From assembly GCA_003342815.1 (NCBI GenBank), contig PTEX01000094.1:2057745-2121744 (forward strand): a stretch of 64,000 nucleotides of DNA. The letters run 5' to 3'. Below, piece after piece: positions 1 to 13,415 of the stretch. Within the stretch, counting starts at the first letter, position 1. Each line of letters opens with the position of its first letter. The notes under the pieces are model-generated. The model searched no databases. It was given only the letters and a program-made list of their open reading frames with translations, and was not told where the DNA came from. A program made the position numbers and the translations under genes. The DNA is from Eudromia elegans (lineage: Eukaryota > Chordata > Aves > Tinamiformes > Tinamidae).

Positions 1-3000
1 AATATACTGCTTTTGGGGGAAATTTAGGAGCTTTATGAAAATCAGAAATACATCCCAGAGCTGCAAATTGTCTAGTGAGCACACGTGTGAGAGGAAGTTG
101 CTTGCACGCCATGTAAATGGACCTGACCTCTGAGGATTACCTGTCTTGGGACAGTCATCACTTTGACCAAAAATTCCAACCTAAGTCAGGAAAATTCCAT
201 CAAGGGAAGTTTCATTCAGCCGCTACCATTAAAGGGCTTTAACATGTGTCCATGTTAAAAAACAGCCCTACTGGAAAGTTTCCTCCCAAGCCTCTTCCAA
301 TTGTTCTATACATCTCATTAATTTTTTTTTATGAGAAAATCTTCCACAGAAGTAAAGGATTGCTCTAATGAACAACACCAAATTGCATTTTTCCTTTAAA
401 AACAAAATCAACCAACAAACCAACCAACCAACCAAAACAGGAATAGACAACACTGCAAGTTTTGTAAGAATTCAAGTTTACCTGTAAAAAAAAAAACTGA
501 CTGAGAGTCTGAAAAGTTTCGTTAAAAAACCTGGGGTTTCCCAAAGCTGAACTCAGGAGGCTGCAAAGAACTGGTGATGGTCAGGCTGTCAGCTGGGCAA
601 TTTGCTGGCTGGAGGGAGAGAGACTCTGGAAAACCCTGAAACTCCAACAGAAACTGTGCTGTCAACCTCACTGCTTTTCTTGTCACTGATACTGACTGAT
701 ACAGGAGTTCTGCAACTTTGAAAGAGGGTCAGATCTGCCTCTACACGCCAGAAAAGTTGGAATTTTTGCCCAGTTATGTCCAAATTCACGTGTCAGGGAA
801 AAAAAATAAGAGAGAGATTAAAAAAAAGAAAAATAAGATGTACTTTGACATTGCCCTGCCTATATACTGTAAGTCAGGGTTACTGTTGCTCACCAGTGGT
901 GTTGTCCTTGTTAGGTGCTTGTTGCTCATGGTCCATTCTGCCAGTTTTAATTCGAGATATCAATGCAAACATGTTTTCTGCCCTGTCCTTTTCTCATAAA
1001 GCTTCAGTTTAGTCTAAAAGATCCAGATAGGTTTATTGTCTCAGAGGGACAGCCCGAACACTAGCTCTGATAAGGTGTTAATTCATGTATGCCTCTGCCA
1101 AAGCACCAGTACGCTGCATCCAGTAAGTCAATAAAAAGTCTACATAATTTCTGGGTTTCCTTTTATACCGTGTGCAAAATGATAGTCTAATGAATTGCTC
1201 TTGCATCTTGTTGTGTGTTCAAATGGTGTTAGCATATTATAATGCTCTTATTACTCAAATAATATTATTATGCTTAATAAATATGAATTCTTAATTCTTT
1301 TTCTCCCTTCTTAATTTGTAAAACTGTCCGTTTTGTGTCAATCTCCTGGCCTTGCAGGAATAAGGCCTTTCTTGTGTAGAAAGTTCGTCGATTGGACACA
1401 GCTTCTCCAAGGCCTACTTTGATTAACGCTCCTGAGGATACTGTACAAGTCTACACACTGATGAAGACTCCAACAGGGCCGAGATTGTTACCTGCCTTGT
1501 GATGGTACCTGCAGAAGGAGGAAGATGGAGCCGGTGGCAGCTGGAGGTCGGGATCAGGTGTAGGTGCATAAGGCTGCAGATCATGTTTTTGCTATAAGAC
1601 ACGACCAAGGCGTGTGCTTCTCATCCTACAGCTTTTCATGCAGAAAAACATCCCAGGTCCCCTGTGGGGAGACACAGGGAGGCTGGCGGTTGCAGGTTGT
1701 GGTTTGCTTCAGCGAGCAAGCAAACCTACAGCACAGCAACATCCTAACAGGCATTAGTCACCTATCGCACTCATAACAACTTGTGCTTTCATCTTAACTC
1801 ATCGAGTTATTATTTTACAACTTTTTTTTTTTTTTGTTAATGCATACACAATTACCACAGCACAGAGCATCTGCTTCAGTTAAAAATTCTCTTTGCACTC
1901 AGACCAAATGCTTACCGGTTTAAGATCAAAAGAATTTCTCTATATACATTTCTTTATAAACAAGTTTAAACAAACCATCTCTCACGTCGGCCTGTTGTAA
2001 CTGCAGAGCTAATGATAGGAAGACTTTCCCATGTGTTGTGCTACAACATTATTCCTATTCACTGGGGCTATGGGCCCTGACAGCCTGGAACCCCCGACCC
2101 ATTTTGTTCATATGGTTTCTAGAAGAAGCAAGGAAAAAAAAAAAAAACCATCCAAACGAATTTTATATTTGGTTCAAAAATAGCAAGAGACACTTCCTCA
2201 TTTTGCTTTCTCTTTTGATTGTTGAGATATTCTTATTTTAAGGTGAAGATTATTAGAAATTATTACAAAAGTTTCGCTGCTGTTCTGCTAGGAGCAAGTA
2301 ATGAGAGAGAAGCACAAGGGACAAAATAGTCTGAAAGGCTACAAAACACGTAGAAAGGTGAAATCATACTCCATGTGATTAGCATTGTTCAGCTGTTTTA
2401 TTAGACATGATTGGATTTCTCTTCAGTGTGATAGTTCTATGTTATATATATCTCTGTTTTGGAAAAATGCCTCAGAACGGTTTGGTCTGACCCTTAAGTG
2501 CCTGGTTCATATTCTTATTCCTATCTCACTTTTAGGCAGACTTTTACATGTTAGGATGCCACAGTTCTTTGTCCTTATGTACTTTCTCCATTTTTTCCTT
2601 TTCTCCTCCTTGATTTTTGTCCGTATCTACTTCCTCTGCCTCCTTTGTCCCTTCATCAATCTTACTTGTAACGGACAGCGAAGGTCCAAGGAGGACGAGC
2701 TGGTTATTTCACTTGACTCGGAACAGACCTTTCCAGGTCTATTAGCAGCAGGAGAGCTGAGACACATGGCTACTGGGAACGACACAGCTCAATAGTTCAG
2801 TATATGCCAACAGATCCAGTCAGCAGCCCAGCCAAAGGAAATGGCAGAAAAAAAGCATATTTCTGTCCTTTTTCCTCAATGTGGCATCATTTCCAAAACC
2901 AGAGAGCTGCAAACTCCTGTTGCCAGACGTCATCATCATCAATAAATACAGACCTAACTGGAGCAGCAGCTCCTGGCTCGGTGCTGGAGTGGGCAGGACT

Positions 3001-6000
3001 GTGTGCGTGAAGATTTAAGTAGATGTTCAAAATACAATCCCTGTGTTTTGCAAACGTGACTTTTATCACTTTACACAATTTATACTTGGAGTACACTGAG
3101 CCCTATGCACCTGAATCTGCCTTTATCAAATGATTTCTTTCTTACATAGTTTACAAAATCCTTATCCAGCTCCCTTTCAGTTCAGCTCTTAAACAACTAT
3201 TTAACAAGACACAAAAAGCTGCAATCTGTTTTTCCTTTGATGCAATTGCTCAGGACTTTGGAGAAGTCACTTTTTTAAACGCCGAGCTCATTCTTGGAGA
3301 AATAAAAAATGCAGAACTCTGACAAATTAACCCGAGTGCACATCATTAGGATGAGGGGGAATCCTCTTGGGAATCCAGCAAATGAAACCACAGATCAGTG
3401 GATTTGCCTCCAGCCAAGTAACTTCAGCACTGTACGAGGTCTGCTGTTTAGTGATCATTTGACCTTTCTTGAGACATTTTATATGCATTCCTCTTACTTT
3501 CTGAATCCAGCAGCTTGTTATTGTCTAAATCACTGGAGGCTAAAGAAAAACTTCAGCAGCCAACTAAAAACCATATCTGATGTGTCTTCTCAGCTAGGTT
3601 GTTTTCATGTTGTCTACCACAGATAGATACACATTGCCTGTGCCTAATCCATTTGAGCGGTTTGTTACTGCTTTGCCTAATCATTTCTTGCAAATCCAGT
3701 TGCATCTTTTCATATTCCACACATTTTGCTCAGCAAGTAACTCTGAAAAAAATTAAATCTCTTATGATTTGTTTTTTTCCTCCTTGAGCACTCTTTTTCA
3801 AAAAAAAAAAAAAAACCAAAAAAACAATGTTAAGGAGCATGAATAGGGATTACTGTGCTTTCCACCTCTAGTCTGCTGTTTTCAAATTGAGATTGTACTT
3901 CAGGAAAGAAGCTAAGCATTTCCAGTACATTTCATATGCCCTCACTGCTGTTCTACTTCTCTTAATATTAAGAATAAATTTAAGTGAAAAGTTTCAGCAG
4001 AGAGCTTCAAAACAAGTGTGATCTGAACTTCCTGGCCTGTTACGGACGTTGCTGGTGGAGAAGATGAGTCATAGGCAGAAATAACTCCTTCATCATTTAT
4101 AAAAATACATATAGCATGATAAACACAAACTTATAACAATGTATTTTTGGTGTCAAAATTCAATCTCCCAATGAACAGAAACTGAGAAAAATTCAGTGTT
4201 GAATTAAAATGGCCCAAAAATAGTGAGAAACAAGGAGGTACTGTGAGAGGGGGTAATAAAACACATGAAATAAACTTGAGCTATAGAAGGTGTTTGAGAT
4301 GTTCATCTGACTGTATCTGCATAGTGTGTCTATACACTATACCAACACGTATGTATATACATAAATATAGATGTATATGTGCTTTTTCAAAAAAAAAAAA
4401 ATGACAAATATGCAGTTCAGATGACTTTCTTCAATCACAAAATCTACTGTCACATTTTCCCACTCTTTGAAAGCCGTGGTAATTCCAGCATTTGTTGTCA
4501 GATTACTCAGATGCTTCTGATTTTCAACACCAAAGAGAAGAGTGAGTGGGAATGAAGTTACATCACAGAATCCTCCAGAGTGTAGTAGATTAGAAGAAAA
4601 GGCAAAACAAAACACACTAGAATAGTTTTCCTTCACGTTTTCAGAGTAGGCTGTTTTCTGGAGAGGAACATTGATTTTAGCTGAGACAAAGCCAAGGATA
4701 AGAATATTTAGTGTACGGCTGAAAATCAGGAGGGGGAGGAATGGGTGAGGATGTGGCAGGAAGCCTGAGAGAGGAGAATAGATATTTTTTAAATGATGCT
4801 GCAATTCCAGTCTAAGGGAGCAGTGGAAAAAGCAGCAGGAAGGATAGAGGAGAAAGGCAGGGAAGTGAGAGGTGAAGGGAGAGAGAGGGGAGAGCTGAAC
4901 ATGGCAGTAGAGGAGGGACTGAGGAGCAAGGACCTCACTCAGATGGGACAGGGAGACTAGGAAGGGACTCTTGGTGCACTCAGGGCTGTGGCAAAGGATT
5001 ACATTGCAGATGCTGAAAACCCAAAGTCTGAAAAGAACAAAATAGGAGCCCTGAGAGGGGAATACAACAACAAGGGGGACATAGCTGTAGAATGAAACAT
5101 GGATTTTATAGGCTTTTTGCCTTAAAAATAGGAGGCAGGTATTCAGGCAGGGTGCCTCAGCTCAGGCTGAGAGCTGGGAAACTTGGAGAGGACTGAGGCA
5201 AAGATCCTGAGCCAAGGAGGTGGGCGAGGGATGCCAGGCAAGGCTCAGTGTGCAGGAGAGAAGCCCCCTCCTTCTGGCTGGAGCTGTGCTGAAGTCTGGC
5301 ACACCAAGTCCCTCTGCCCTGAGCGCTGGGATGGGCCAGTCCCCAGGGGGTGTTGAGGGTGCAGTTTGCTGCCTTGATGAAGATCTGTGGCTTGCACGGG
5401 GGTCACGGTGTGCGTGGTTCAGTCACTGCTGCCTTTGCTTTGCGGGTCTCCAAGGCAGCCTTTAGAGCTGCTGAGCTGGTATCTGTCTTGAGTCCTAACA
5501 GCGAATGAAATATTGCAAAAAAGAAAAGAACTACTGCAGAAAAAAAAAGAGCTGCTGCTCTCTGAATGTCCTGCCTTTCCTTGGAAAGCGCCTCTAAGGG
5601 CAGTTGTACCTATTTGCAGCTCTTCGATTAAATGTGATCAGCATTAAAATTCATCTCATTTGTGTGGAGACCGGGAGCTGTGATTTTACTGCATACTTAA
5701 TCCCTGTCCCTCCAGCCTGTTCAGGTGAATTGCTGGAAGAAAGTCTGGATAATACTAAATGAGTTTAAAAATCAGAATGGGACCAGTCTGGACTGTGAAA
5801 AAAATAAAGTTCTGTCATGGCAAAGAGGACATGTCAAACCCACACTTGACCATGCACGAGAGGGGATGTTCTGCATGTCCAGAACTAGATTTTGCACCTC
5901 AGCACTGACTCTTAAAGTAGGTGACCTGGATGCCTCAAAATACCATCCTTGCCACAGAGAGCAACCTGCTCCAAATTTCCTGAACACTGCAATAAACGAG

Positions 6001-6300
6001 ATGGTAAGTTCCAAAGAAAGGACTAATTAAATGGAAACTTATTCCTCAAGAATAGTTACATATATGAAAAAGAATTATCCAGCCTTATCTGAAAACTGAT
6101 CCAGGGTTTAGAGCTGTTAGAACAATTGCTAATACAGCTGTATCTCCAGTTCCAGTGCATTTCCCTTCAGATAAGTAATATCAATCATATTTCCACATCT
6201 GGCTATGCCAGCAAGCACGTAAATTTTACACTTGCTTAACGGAATATATAACATGAAGAGATGACTGCGTGCATTTCAAACACTTTCACGCTGACAAAAC
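1..6300. other. Non-coding A/T-rich sequence, no gene recognised
   Basis: The stretch has stop codons in all frames. Its longest open frame is a 155-codon minus-strand frame at 4337-4804 that resembles no protein I know and carries a low-complexity tail. It contains short homopolymer runs (T at 1822-1835, A at 2134-2147, A at 3800-3815) and a small CA/AC-rich repeat at 409-435. I see no convincing splice-bounded exon, RNA gene or transposon end. It is best read as intergenic or intronic DNA. Confidence 0.6.
409..435. repeat. Short (CAAC)n simple repeat
   Basis: Imperfect tetranucleotide repeat of CAAC/CCAA units, about 27 bp, inside A-rich sequence. It causes no coding disruption and has no evident function. 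Confidence 0.7.
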
Positions 6301-6540
6301 CCAGTCACTGCATCTCCTTGCCGTGAGCAGCTACAGATTTGTCAGGGCGGGTTGTACGGGACGTGCTGCACAGCCCGAACCCACCGATCCAGCGCACGTC
6401 AGCGCTAATCCCCGGCCACGTGCTGAGCAGCCAGAAGGAATTGCTGCCTGCCTGCAGATGTGGGAAGACACTCAGCAGCTTTACCCCCGGCCTGCCTGCA
6501 CCGCCCTCAGGATAGTCCCTCCTTTCAGTGGCCGTGCGTC
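6301..6540. promoter_or_regulatory. CpG-rich patch, candidate regulatory element
   Basis: About 15 CpG dinucleotides occur in 240 bp, ten of them between roughly 6347 and 6420, whereas the flanking kilobases have almost none. The patch includes a GGGCGG Sp1-like core near 6346, a CACGTG E-box near 6418 and a TGCGTCA CRE/AP-1-like site near 6535. CpG retention in a depleted genome usually means the site is unmethylated in the germ line, as at promoters and some enhancers. It is shorter than a standard CpG island, and I see no TATA box or recognisable first exon. It could also be a decayed GC-rich repeat. Confidence 0.25.
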
Positions 6541-7104
6541 ATTTTTCCCCATTCACCATAGGTAGGTGGGCACATTCCAGCTCCCTTCCCATCTAGAAGG
6601 TGATACGAGATAATATCTGCTGGCAGCAGACCCCCAAGTGAAGAGTATCAGTGACAAGATGCTTATCTTCCTCCAAGGAACCTGGGGGGTAATAAGGTTG
6701 TTTTGCAAGTGGAAAGAGACAGATGGAAGAAAGTAAAAAAAAAAAAAAAAAAAAAATAAACCCCTGAAAGTGCTTTTGTGTTTGTTTTTATCTTCTTTAC
6801 TTTGGTTTATAAAGACCTCCAGCTGCCCTGAATTGCCCATGAAACCCTGCCTTAGACGGGCCAGAAGCACTCAAAAAGAAATTAAAAGAAAAAAAAAATC
6901 ATAAAGAAAAATTGTTCTTGCTGTTATTGCCGTGAGTTCTGGCTTGAGGGAATTGAGGGACTTATTAGAACCTGCACGCCTGACAGGAAGCGATTTTCCC
7001 CTTTGGTAATAAAATATGAAAGGCAGGAAGCAAGGCTGAATCACCAATGCATCAAAGAGATACAGTCTGAAGTGTCTATCAAAAGTCATTAAATATTTGT
7101 CTTT
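6541..7104. other. Non-coding sequence between two CpG patches
   Basis: No gene or known repeat is seen. It holds an uninterrupted run of 22 A residues at 6735-6756, which could be a retroposon tail, although no recognisable retroposon body lies next to it on either side. Open frames here are short and their translations contain homopolymers. Confidence 0.5.
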
Positions 7105-7377
7105 TACAGAGCGCACAACAGTGGAATAACCGCCACGCTGGGCTAGCGGGAGGAGCGGAGTGAAGGGCGCTTCCTGCGGGAGGTCTTCAGCCTGCACAAG
7201 GCAGCTAGTTCCCTACAAGAGCTGTAAGCAAAAGCCTGACCATAAAAGCTCAGCAGAAATGTAAGGGAGGCTGTGCTTTCTGCCACGGTGAGCACGAGCA
7301 GGTAGCAGACGCTGCGGAGAATGCCGAACTAACCTTCATCTTCGCCCCCTTCACCTCACCTTGCTATCGCTTAGAGG
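7105..7377. promoter_or_regulatory. Second CpG-enriched patch with a splice-donor-like site
   Basis: About 14 CpGs fall in 270 bp, including a run of GCGGGAGGAGCGG type sequence near 7145. Near 7286 the sequence reads CACG followed by GTGAGCA, close to a vertebrate 5' splice donor consensus. Together with the patch at 6301-6540 this could mark the start of an unannotated transcript, possibly non-coding. No reading frame of convincing length crosses it. The assignment is inference only. Confidence 0.2.
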
Positions 7378-10300
7378 CCAAAGCACTTGAAATTGGTTTC
7401 TTGCTATGGTTCATGTTTGCTTTAAGCTAATCTAAGATTTTGCTGCTGCTGAGGGGTCCCTTTCTGTCCACCTATTGCCTTCGGGGCCATGTGTCGCACC
7501 AGTCAACCAAATTGTCCCAGTTCCTTCAGCTGCCTTATTTCATGGTGGATTTCTTCTCTTAATGCTGATATGGGGAAGAAACGTGATATGCTGAGACAGG
7601 CATAATTCATCAAATGAGCATCGTGTCCCTGCAAAGTGTCACACGGCAAATTGAAGTTATCGTTTTGAGGCAGAGGTGAGGTTAACACGTTTTATCAGTT
7701 GCTTCAGCAGGACAGCTGACCTGGCGATATGGCTTGGCTCCGAGTGATGCTGTCAGAGTGAATGACTTAGGGAAATCTGCTGTAGACAGAAGCAGATCTC
7801 TTCTGAACTACTTATACACACACGACCACTCTCCTGCCAGCGGGTGCCTACGGGTACCAGCAGGTACCTATGGGGTGATGGCTTGGGGATAAGACGCTTT
7901 GGAGAAAATCAACAGCTATTAAGTTGCCTCACAGCTTGCTGAAGAGAAGAGTGATGCTGAGTTGCTACCTGGCTCCATCGTCCTCAATGCCCTGCTCTGA
8001 TCCTTGCAGAAGTCAAAAGTCAACATGTGGGGGCAATCACTCACTTGCCCAGCAAGGAGCATCTGAGAGGCTTGTCACAGCCTGGTGCTTGGGGTCCTTC
8101 TCTACGGCTGGAATTCATGCAAGATGAAAGAAAATGCGGGAAGTGCATATGTTTCTGATTAAGCCAGACTTATTGGTTTATCATATCAATTTTGTGTCAT
8201 TTTCTTATCTGGATGAGCTCTTTGAAATGGCATAAAACTTGGGTATAATAAGAAAGCACAGCAAAATAGCTGCTTCCCCCCCGCCCAGTGTGTCTGTTGG
8301 CCTAAGATATTCACTTTTCCAAAGAAGGTCTTAGGATGGTAATTTTGATAATGCGTGGCTGGTTATCTTTAGATAAGGGTAATGCATATAAAAGCCTTAT
8401 AATTATGCAGTTTCCCTGATTTAGGTGTTAGGATGTGCAAAGGTAATAACATTGCACAAAAGGCATGGACCAACACTACAAAGAATAGATCAGAAATTTA
8501 TATTAAAACTGTTACATGCTCCTGTTCCTGCTTCTAGCTACTCACTAGCTGTCCAGCTGACAGATTTACTGGTTACAGGGAGGTAATGAAGGTCTGATTC
8601 ATTTCCCATTTTGATTGAAGTTTACTGAAAACAGCCTATCTGGCACAAATGACAGGTGAATCATGCCCTCAGGGCTAGGACTGTATCATTTTCTCCAGAC
8701 TTGTATATATGCCTATATACGATACCTTATAAGATATAGGTTTATATAAGATATACACCCCTGTGTGTGTCTATGCTATTAATTGAACTAGACCTGTCTA
8801 CTGATGTTATTTGGTAGAATCCCATGAGTATGATCTCAGACACAGAGAAGACAAGCTGATCAGTGCATGCTCTTCAGATTACACAGATATATATCCAAGA
8901 TCCAGAACAAAGTCATCTATCTTAAGTCCCAAATCATCTAACACACCTTCACAATCTCATGTGCTAACACAGACTGAGCTCCTGAAGCCCTTCAGTAGGA
9001 AAGTTTGAGTTGAGAATCTTTGAATTCAGTATTTCTTAAGCAAACACTGGATGTTTCCATACTGAGATGCGAAGATGCAAATATCTGGGCAAGCAGATGA
9101 AAAGTGCAGTGTACATTGGGCTTCATGTACTTGATCTTATTCCTAAGCCTTTTCTTTTTTTGCAGTATATCCAGAACCATAGGGCTACTTGGCATTGTTC
9201 TACTTATCCTGGGTCAATCCTGAGCGCTGTGCTACTAGAAAAAAGCAGTTACAATGTTCAGAATTTAGTAAGGAGCTGTAAAAAGTCATTTAGAGTTTGT
9301 AAAGAGTCACTTACAAACTATATCAAAGGAACTAAATATGGGCATGTATATTACCTTGACTGTGCAATAGCTAAGAGAAGTTGTGGTATTTTATAATATA
9401 TATAGTAGGACATATTTCTTCTTTTTCCATCTTAAGTTTTGCATTAATTTTCACCTCTGCATCCCTTTTGACCATCATCTGTGACAGGCAAGAGAAAACT
9501 ATAAGGGCAAAGAACTCTGGGGCATGTTAGACGTAGGAGCTGACTTGGCCTCAGGAAACTTCAAAATCTTATCTAGTTGTGAAGGTGTACAACTGAATTT
9601 CCTACACCTTTTCTAGTATTATACTGATACATTTTTGAATAACTGGATAATCTGTGCACATTTTATGGTTTGAGTTCAATCTGTTAATTTGATACGACCC
9701 AAGTGTATCGACCTTTTATTGTTTGAATGGCAAGTAATGTGGAGAACGGCATCTTATATCCAGTTCAGGTGGTGGCTATTAGAGGACAAATCATAAGATC
9801 TCCCTGGCTAACTAACTCAAGGGATATCTGAATTGGATGCAGGATTCATCCCTGGAGGATTTTTAAACTGTGAGTCATGCAAAGAAAGACGGTGACTTTA
9901 GACATTGGAGGAAACTGACTTGGGTTCCTCCACCAAAATCATATAAGGAATGACTGTGTTTACGTTCCAGCTATCACTAGATGCCTAGTGTATAAGATAC
10001 CTTAGTGTATCCAGAACATCCCCAAGGGCTGGTATACAAGATGCAGAAGCAATGGGAGACCTGCTTTTCTCCAGGCTGTCTGGAGGCCCAGAGGGGTAGA
10101 TAATTTCAGATGTGTATATGTGGGCAAATGAACTGAGTCCCCTGTTCCCTAAGTGATGGCACCCAGCAAGCTATTCAGCTGACCATCAGGCTGGTACCTA
10201 CAGGCTGGGCTGACCTGTTCTCCTGAATCCCCTGACTTCCACACCTAAAGCCCATTTCTGTACCGAGACCTCTGGGCACCTAGAGCAATTTGAGAGGCCT

Positions 10301-13064
10301 TCACGTGTCCCCCACTGGGGTCCAGCTGCAGTTCTGAAAAGACAGGGGTCTACCATGTGTCCTGTGTTGTACGGGTTAACCATGGGGAGATGGTTTCGGG
10401 ACCATAGACCATAGACTTGTGATATCATTGCTTCAGTTTTATTAACTGTCCAAAATATATTTGAAGAAGCTATTTAGTACATATACTGGTTAAGGATGTA
10501 TCAGCACTTTGTCAGGTGCTCTGACAGTTCAAGTCCCTTCAAAGGAAATTCAACCTCTCTGGAGAAGTTCAGGTTTTAGCTGCACGTGCTGCCCAGATAC
10601 ACATGACCATTGGTTCTGGATCCATGTTGGTATGAAGAGAGGAGGCAGCCAATGTGAATCATGACTTAAACATGACCTCTCGTTCTCAGATCTCTCAGGA
10701 TATCCTTAAAAAACAGAATAAGAGGCCAGATCACCTAAGAACGTTTAAAGCACAGACACTGGTAAGGTGAAAGCGACAAAACTAAATCAAGGTTGTGGCA
10801 AAGGAAGAGCTGAAAAATGTGTATATTAATGAAATCTCCATACCTAGAGTCAGAGCTGTCTAGTATATGCTGGTACAAATCTATTAATTTTGCGGAATAA
10901 AGTTACTTTCTGGGAAGACATGGCCTTTAACAGTCCAGTATATCTAGCTTTAAATGAGAAAGTCCTGTTTTTTTTTTTTCCCACAAGATCCAGCAGTGAA
11001 GACATTGCACACTTCAGCTCTGCAGAATTATAGCATGCTGTTCAGATGCACTAGCAAACTGTACTTGAAAAAGCATAAAGCCATTTCCGTTGTCAATAGC
11101 CCACAAGAATAAGAAAAGACAAATTAGTGAACCCAAGATAAAAGAACTATGCAAAGCAAAATGGTAAGAAATTTTTAAAATGTTCAGCTGTATTGCAGAC
11201 ATAATCAAGAACAACTCACCTGTGTCCAAAGATTTTTTTCAAAGTAGCCTTCAAGTGGCAGAAAATAAGCACACAGAGGAGGAGGGATTTATTCCTGCTG
11301 CTTTGGGGCATATGTCCAAAACTGAAATACTCAAAACTCCTGCTCTTGCTGCTTGATGAGGAGGAACCCAAATTCCTCATGCACTTAAGCTCCCATCAGT
11401 AAAAGCAATGCAATCATGTATGCTTTTGGCAGTGAGTGTGCATATAGCTGGTCGAGTCCTAGTGGCACCGTGATCAAACTACCAGGAATCTGCCTGTTGA
11501 AACCTCATACTAAGAAGGATCTCTTAAAGCTTTTGATTGCTGCCCTTAATGTTTCTGCAGGGAGGTCTTTTTTGAGCCACCTTCTTTCTTCTAAAGCCCA
11601 AAGTAAGCTTATCCAGAGTCTCTACCTATATTTTGCAACACATTTGCTTTTAGCTTATAAAAAACTTATTATTAGTTATTCCTGTCATGCATTCACAGGA
11701 AACAACAGTAGCAGTTACAGCAAAAGCTGATAATTCTCTTTGCTTTCTGGCTTCATTAGATACTTTGAATTCAGTCCACCAGGATGATGGTGGGACTTTT
11801 GTGACTAGCAGCACTGAAGAGAAAGCACGTAGTGTATCAGAAAGACACATTTGATGCAAAAAAAAAGTTGGATAAACCTTAGTTTGGTTTCAGATGGATC
11901 TGTGCTAAATTGTGATGTTAAAACAAATCCATATTCTGGCATATTGACTCATAATAGCAAGTCTGGAGACTGAGTAAAATAGAAACATACAAGCAATTCA
12001 AAAATAAATATTCTTTAAGTGTATCATATCTATGGCTACCTTGGTTTCTGTCAATTCATTTGATTCTAAGTCAAACACCAGTGTTCAAAGGGTTCAGGAC
12101 CTTTCTCTATGAAATCAATGAAAAGAGCTCCAAAGTGAATTTCAGCTTTTAAAAATACATTGGAATTTTTACAAGCAAACCACAAATACAATTCCAACCT
12201 CTGTGGCTTAAATCATCCTTAATCATGTACAAGCCACAAAGCCTATGACTACAGGCTATTCTGTATGAGGAGCTGCATCCTGATTTTAAAACACTTGAGT
12301 CAGATGATAGATACAAAAGAGAACTATTATTTGTATTTTAACTGAGGTTATTTTGTGTTAGATAAAATTTAATTCAAAAGATTAAATAAAAAAAAGCTTT
12401 TGTCTCCAATGAAACGTTGCACTCTTTCCATGTAAACACTTTTTTGTCTTAACTGATTCCCAAATGACATAAGATACACAGAGTAGAACTGTCTTCATGA
12501 GCTGGAATTTTTAAATAAAATCAGTGCAAAATTTTGTGTTCCTAAGCTTGCAGTCGACAGCTAAAGAGCTGGATAGCATAAAATGAGAGATCATATGCTC
12601 AGCTCTCTCCAAAACACAGTGATGAGGGCTCAGAATCACTATTGAAGGACTAAGTCTAGTAAGCTGCAAGGAAGTATCTGTCCTTTATTTAATTTGATAT
12701 TCACTTGACCTACAGTAAAATCAGGTTAAAGTGAGTCCCAGCACAGTTCAATATGTTTTTAAATGGAATAAGCTGCCACCGGTACCAAAAGAAGTTATGC
12801 CATCTTCTCTGTGATCATACCCAATCCTCACATGACAATGATACAGCTCAAAACTTACCATTCTTCAATAAAAAAGCAAAAAGATATATTTTTCAGATGG
12901 ATCAATTCAACTATTCCATTTATCATTCAGTTGCATGATGCTTTAGCCAGTAAAAAGAGGAGAGTGTGGAGGCAGAATGGGAATGAGGAGAGGGAAGCAC
13001 TTTCCTTTCTTGAAACCACTTGATATTGTCTTACAGTATCAACCAAACAGCAGGATTTGCTGGA
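7378..13064. other. Non-coding unique sequence
   Basis: No recognisable gene, RNA or transposon was found. Open frames are at most about 109 codons (9067-9396 plus, 11416-11730 plus) and do not resemble known proteins. A short A/T-rich stretch with TATA-type alternation lies at 8700-8760. A sequence near 12730-12800 vaguely recalls a CR1 3' region, but I could not support that call. Confidence 0.55.
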
Positions 13065-13101
13065 CTTTTTTTTTTCTTTCTTTTTTTTTTTTTTCTTTTT
13101 T
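13065..13101 (+). repeat. Polypyrimidine (T-rich) tract
   Basis: A tract of about 37 bases made almost only of T with a few C. It is followed within a few bases by AACTGCAG, so it has the layout of a 3' splice acceptor. No coding exon follows: the downstream frame stops at 13193. It may equally be a decayed poly-T from a minus-strand retroposon. Confidence 0.5.
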
Positions 13102-13283
13102 AACTGCAGGCTACGTGAAATGTAACTATCAAATGTGCCAAGAGATAAGAATATACATCAGGACAGCTACTGCAGCTCTATTGCAGCTCTGCTAATGCTT
13201 GGTAACTTGTTAAATTGAGCTAATTTTACAGTGGGTCTAAGTCCTGAGAAAAGAATTTGAAAGAATCAGTCTTAATTATCACA

Positions 13284-13415
13284 ATAGCACCAAGTGTATA
13301 GTACTTTACATTTTCATAGTGCTTTACCATCATTAGCCAATTAATCAATTCACTGCCTAATGGCACGCTGATAATATGAGTCATTTTAATGTCTTTTGCC
13401 TAAGGCTGAGAAAAA
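13284..13415 (+). mobile_element. Ancient MIR/L2-like interspersed repeat fossil
   Basis: The order of blocks (an AGTGTATAGTACTTTACA-type start, then ATAGTGCTTTACCATCATTA, then AATCAATTCAC) resembles the 3' part of amniote MIR/L2-type repeats, in which a 'gcactttaca...catta...tcctcaca' series is diagnostic. The same block order occurs at 37719-37920, which supports a repeat family rather than chance. The copy is strongly diverged and has no coding capacity. Exact family and ends are uncertain. Confidence 0.4.

Noticed and set aside
4337-4804. A 155-codon minus-strand frame
   Set aside because: No family resemblance. The C-terminal part is encoded by an A-run and a TATA/CATA-alternating repeat, so it looks like chance openness.
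6735-6756. 22-base A-run considered as the tail of a processed retrocopy
   Set aside because: No gene-like sequence precedes it on the plus strand, and there is no target-site duplication visible.
12725-12830. Possible CR1 3' region (AATGGAATAAGCTGCCACC...)
   Set aside because: Only one short motif resembles CR1. The downstream order and the octamer tail are missing.
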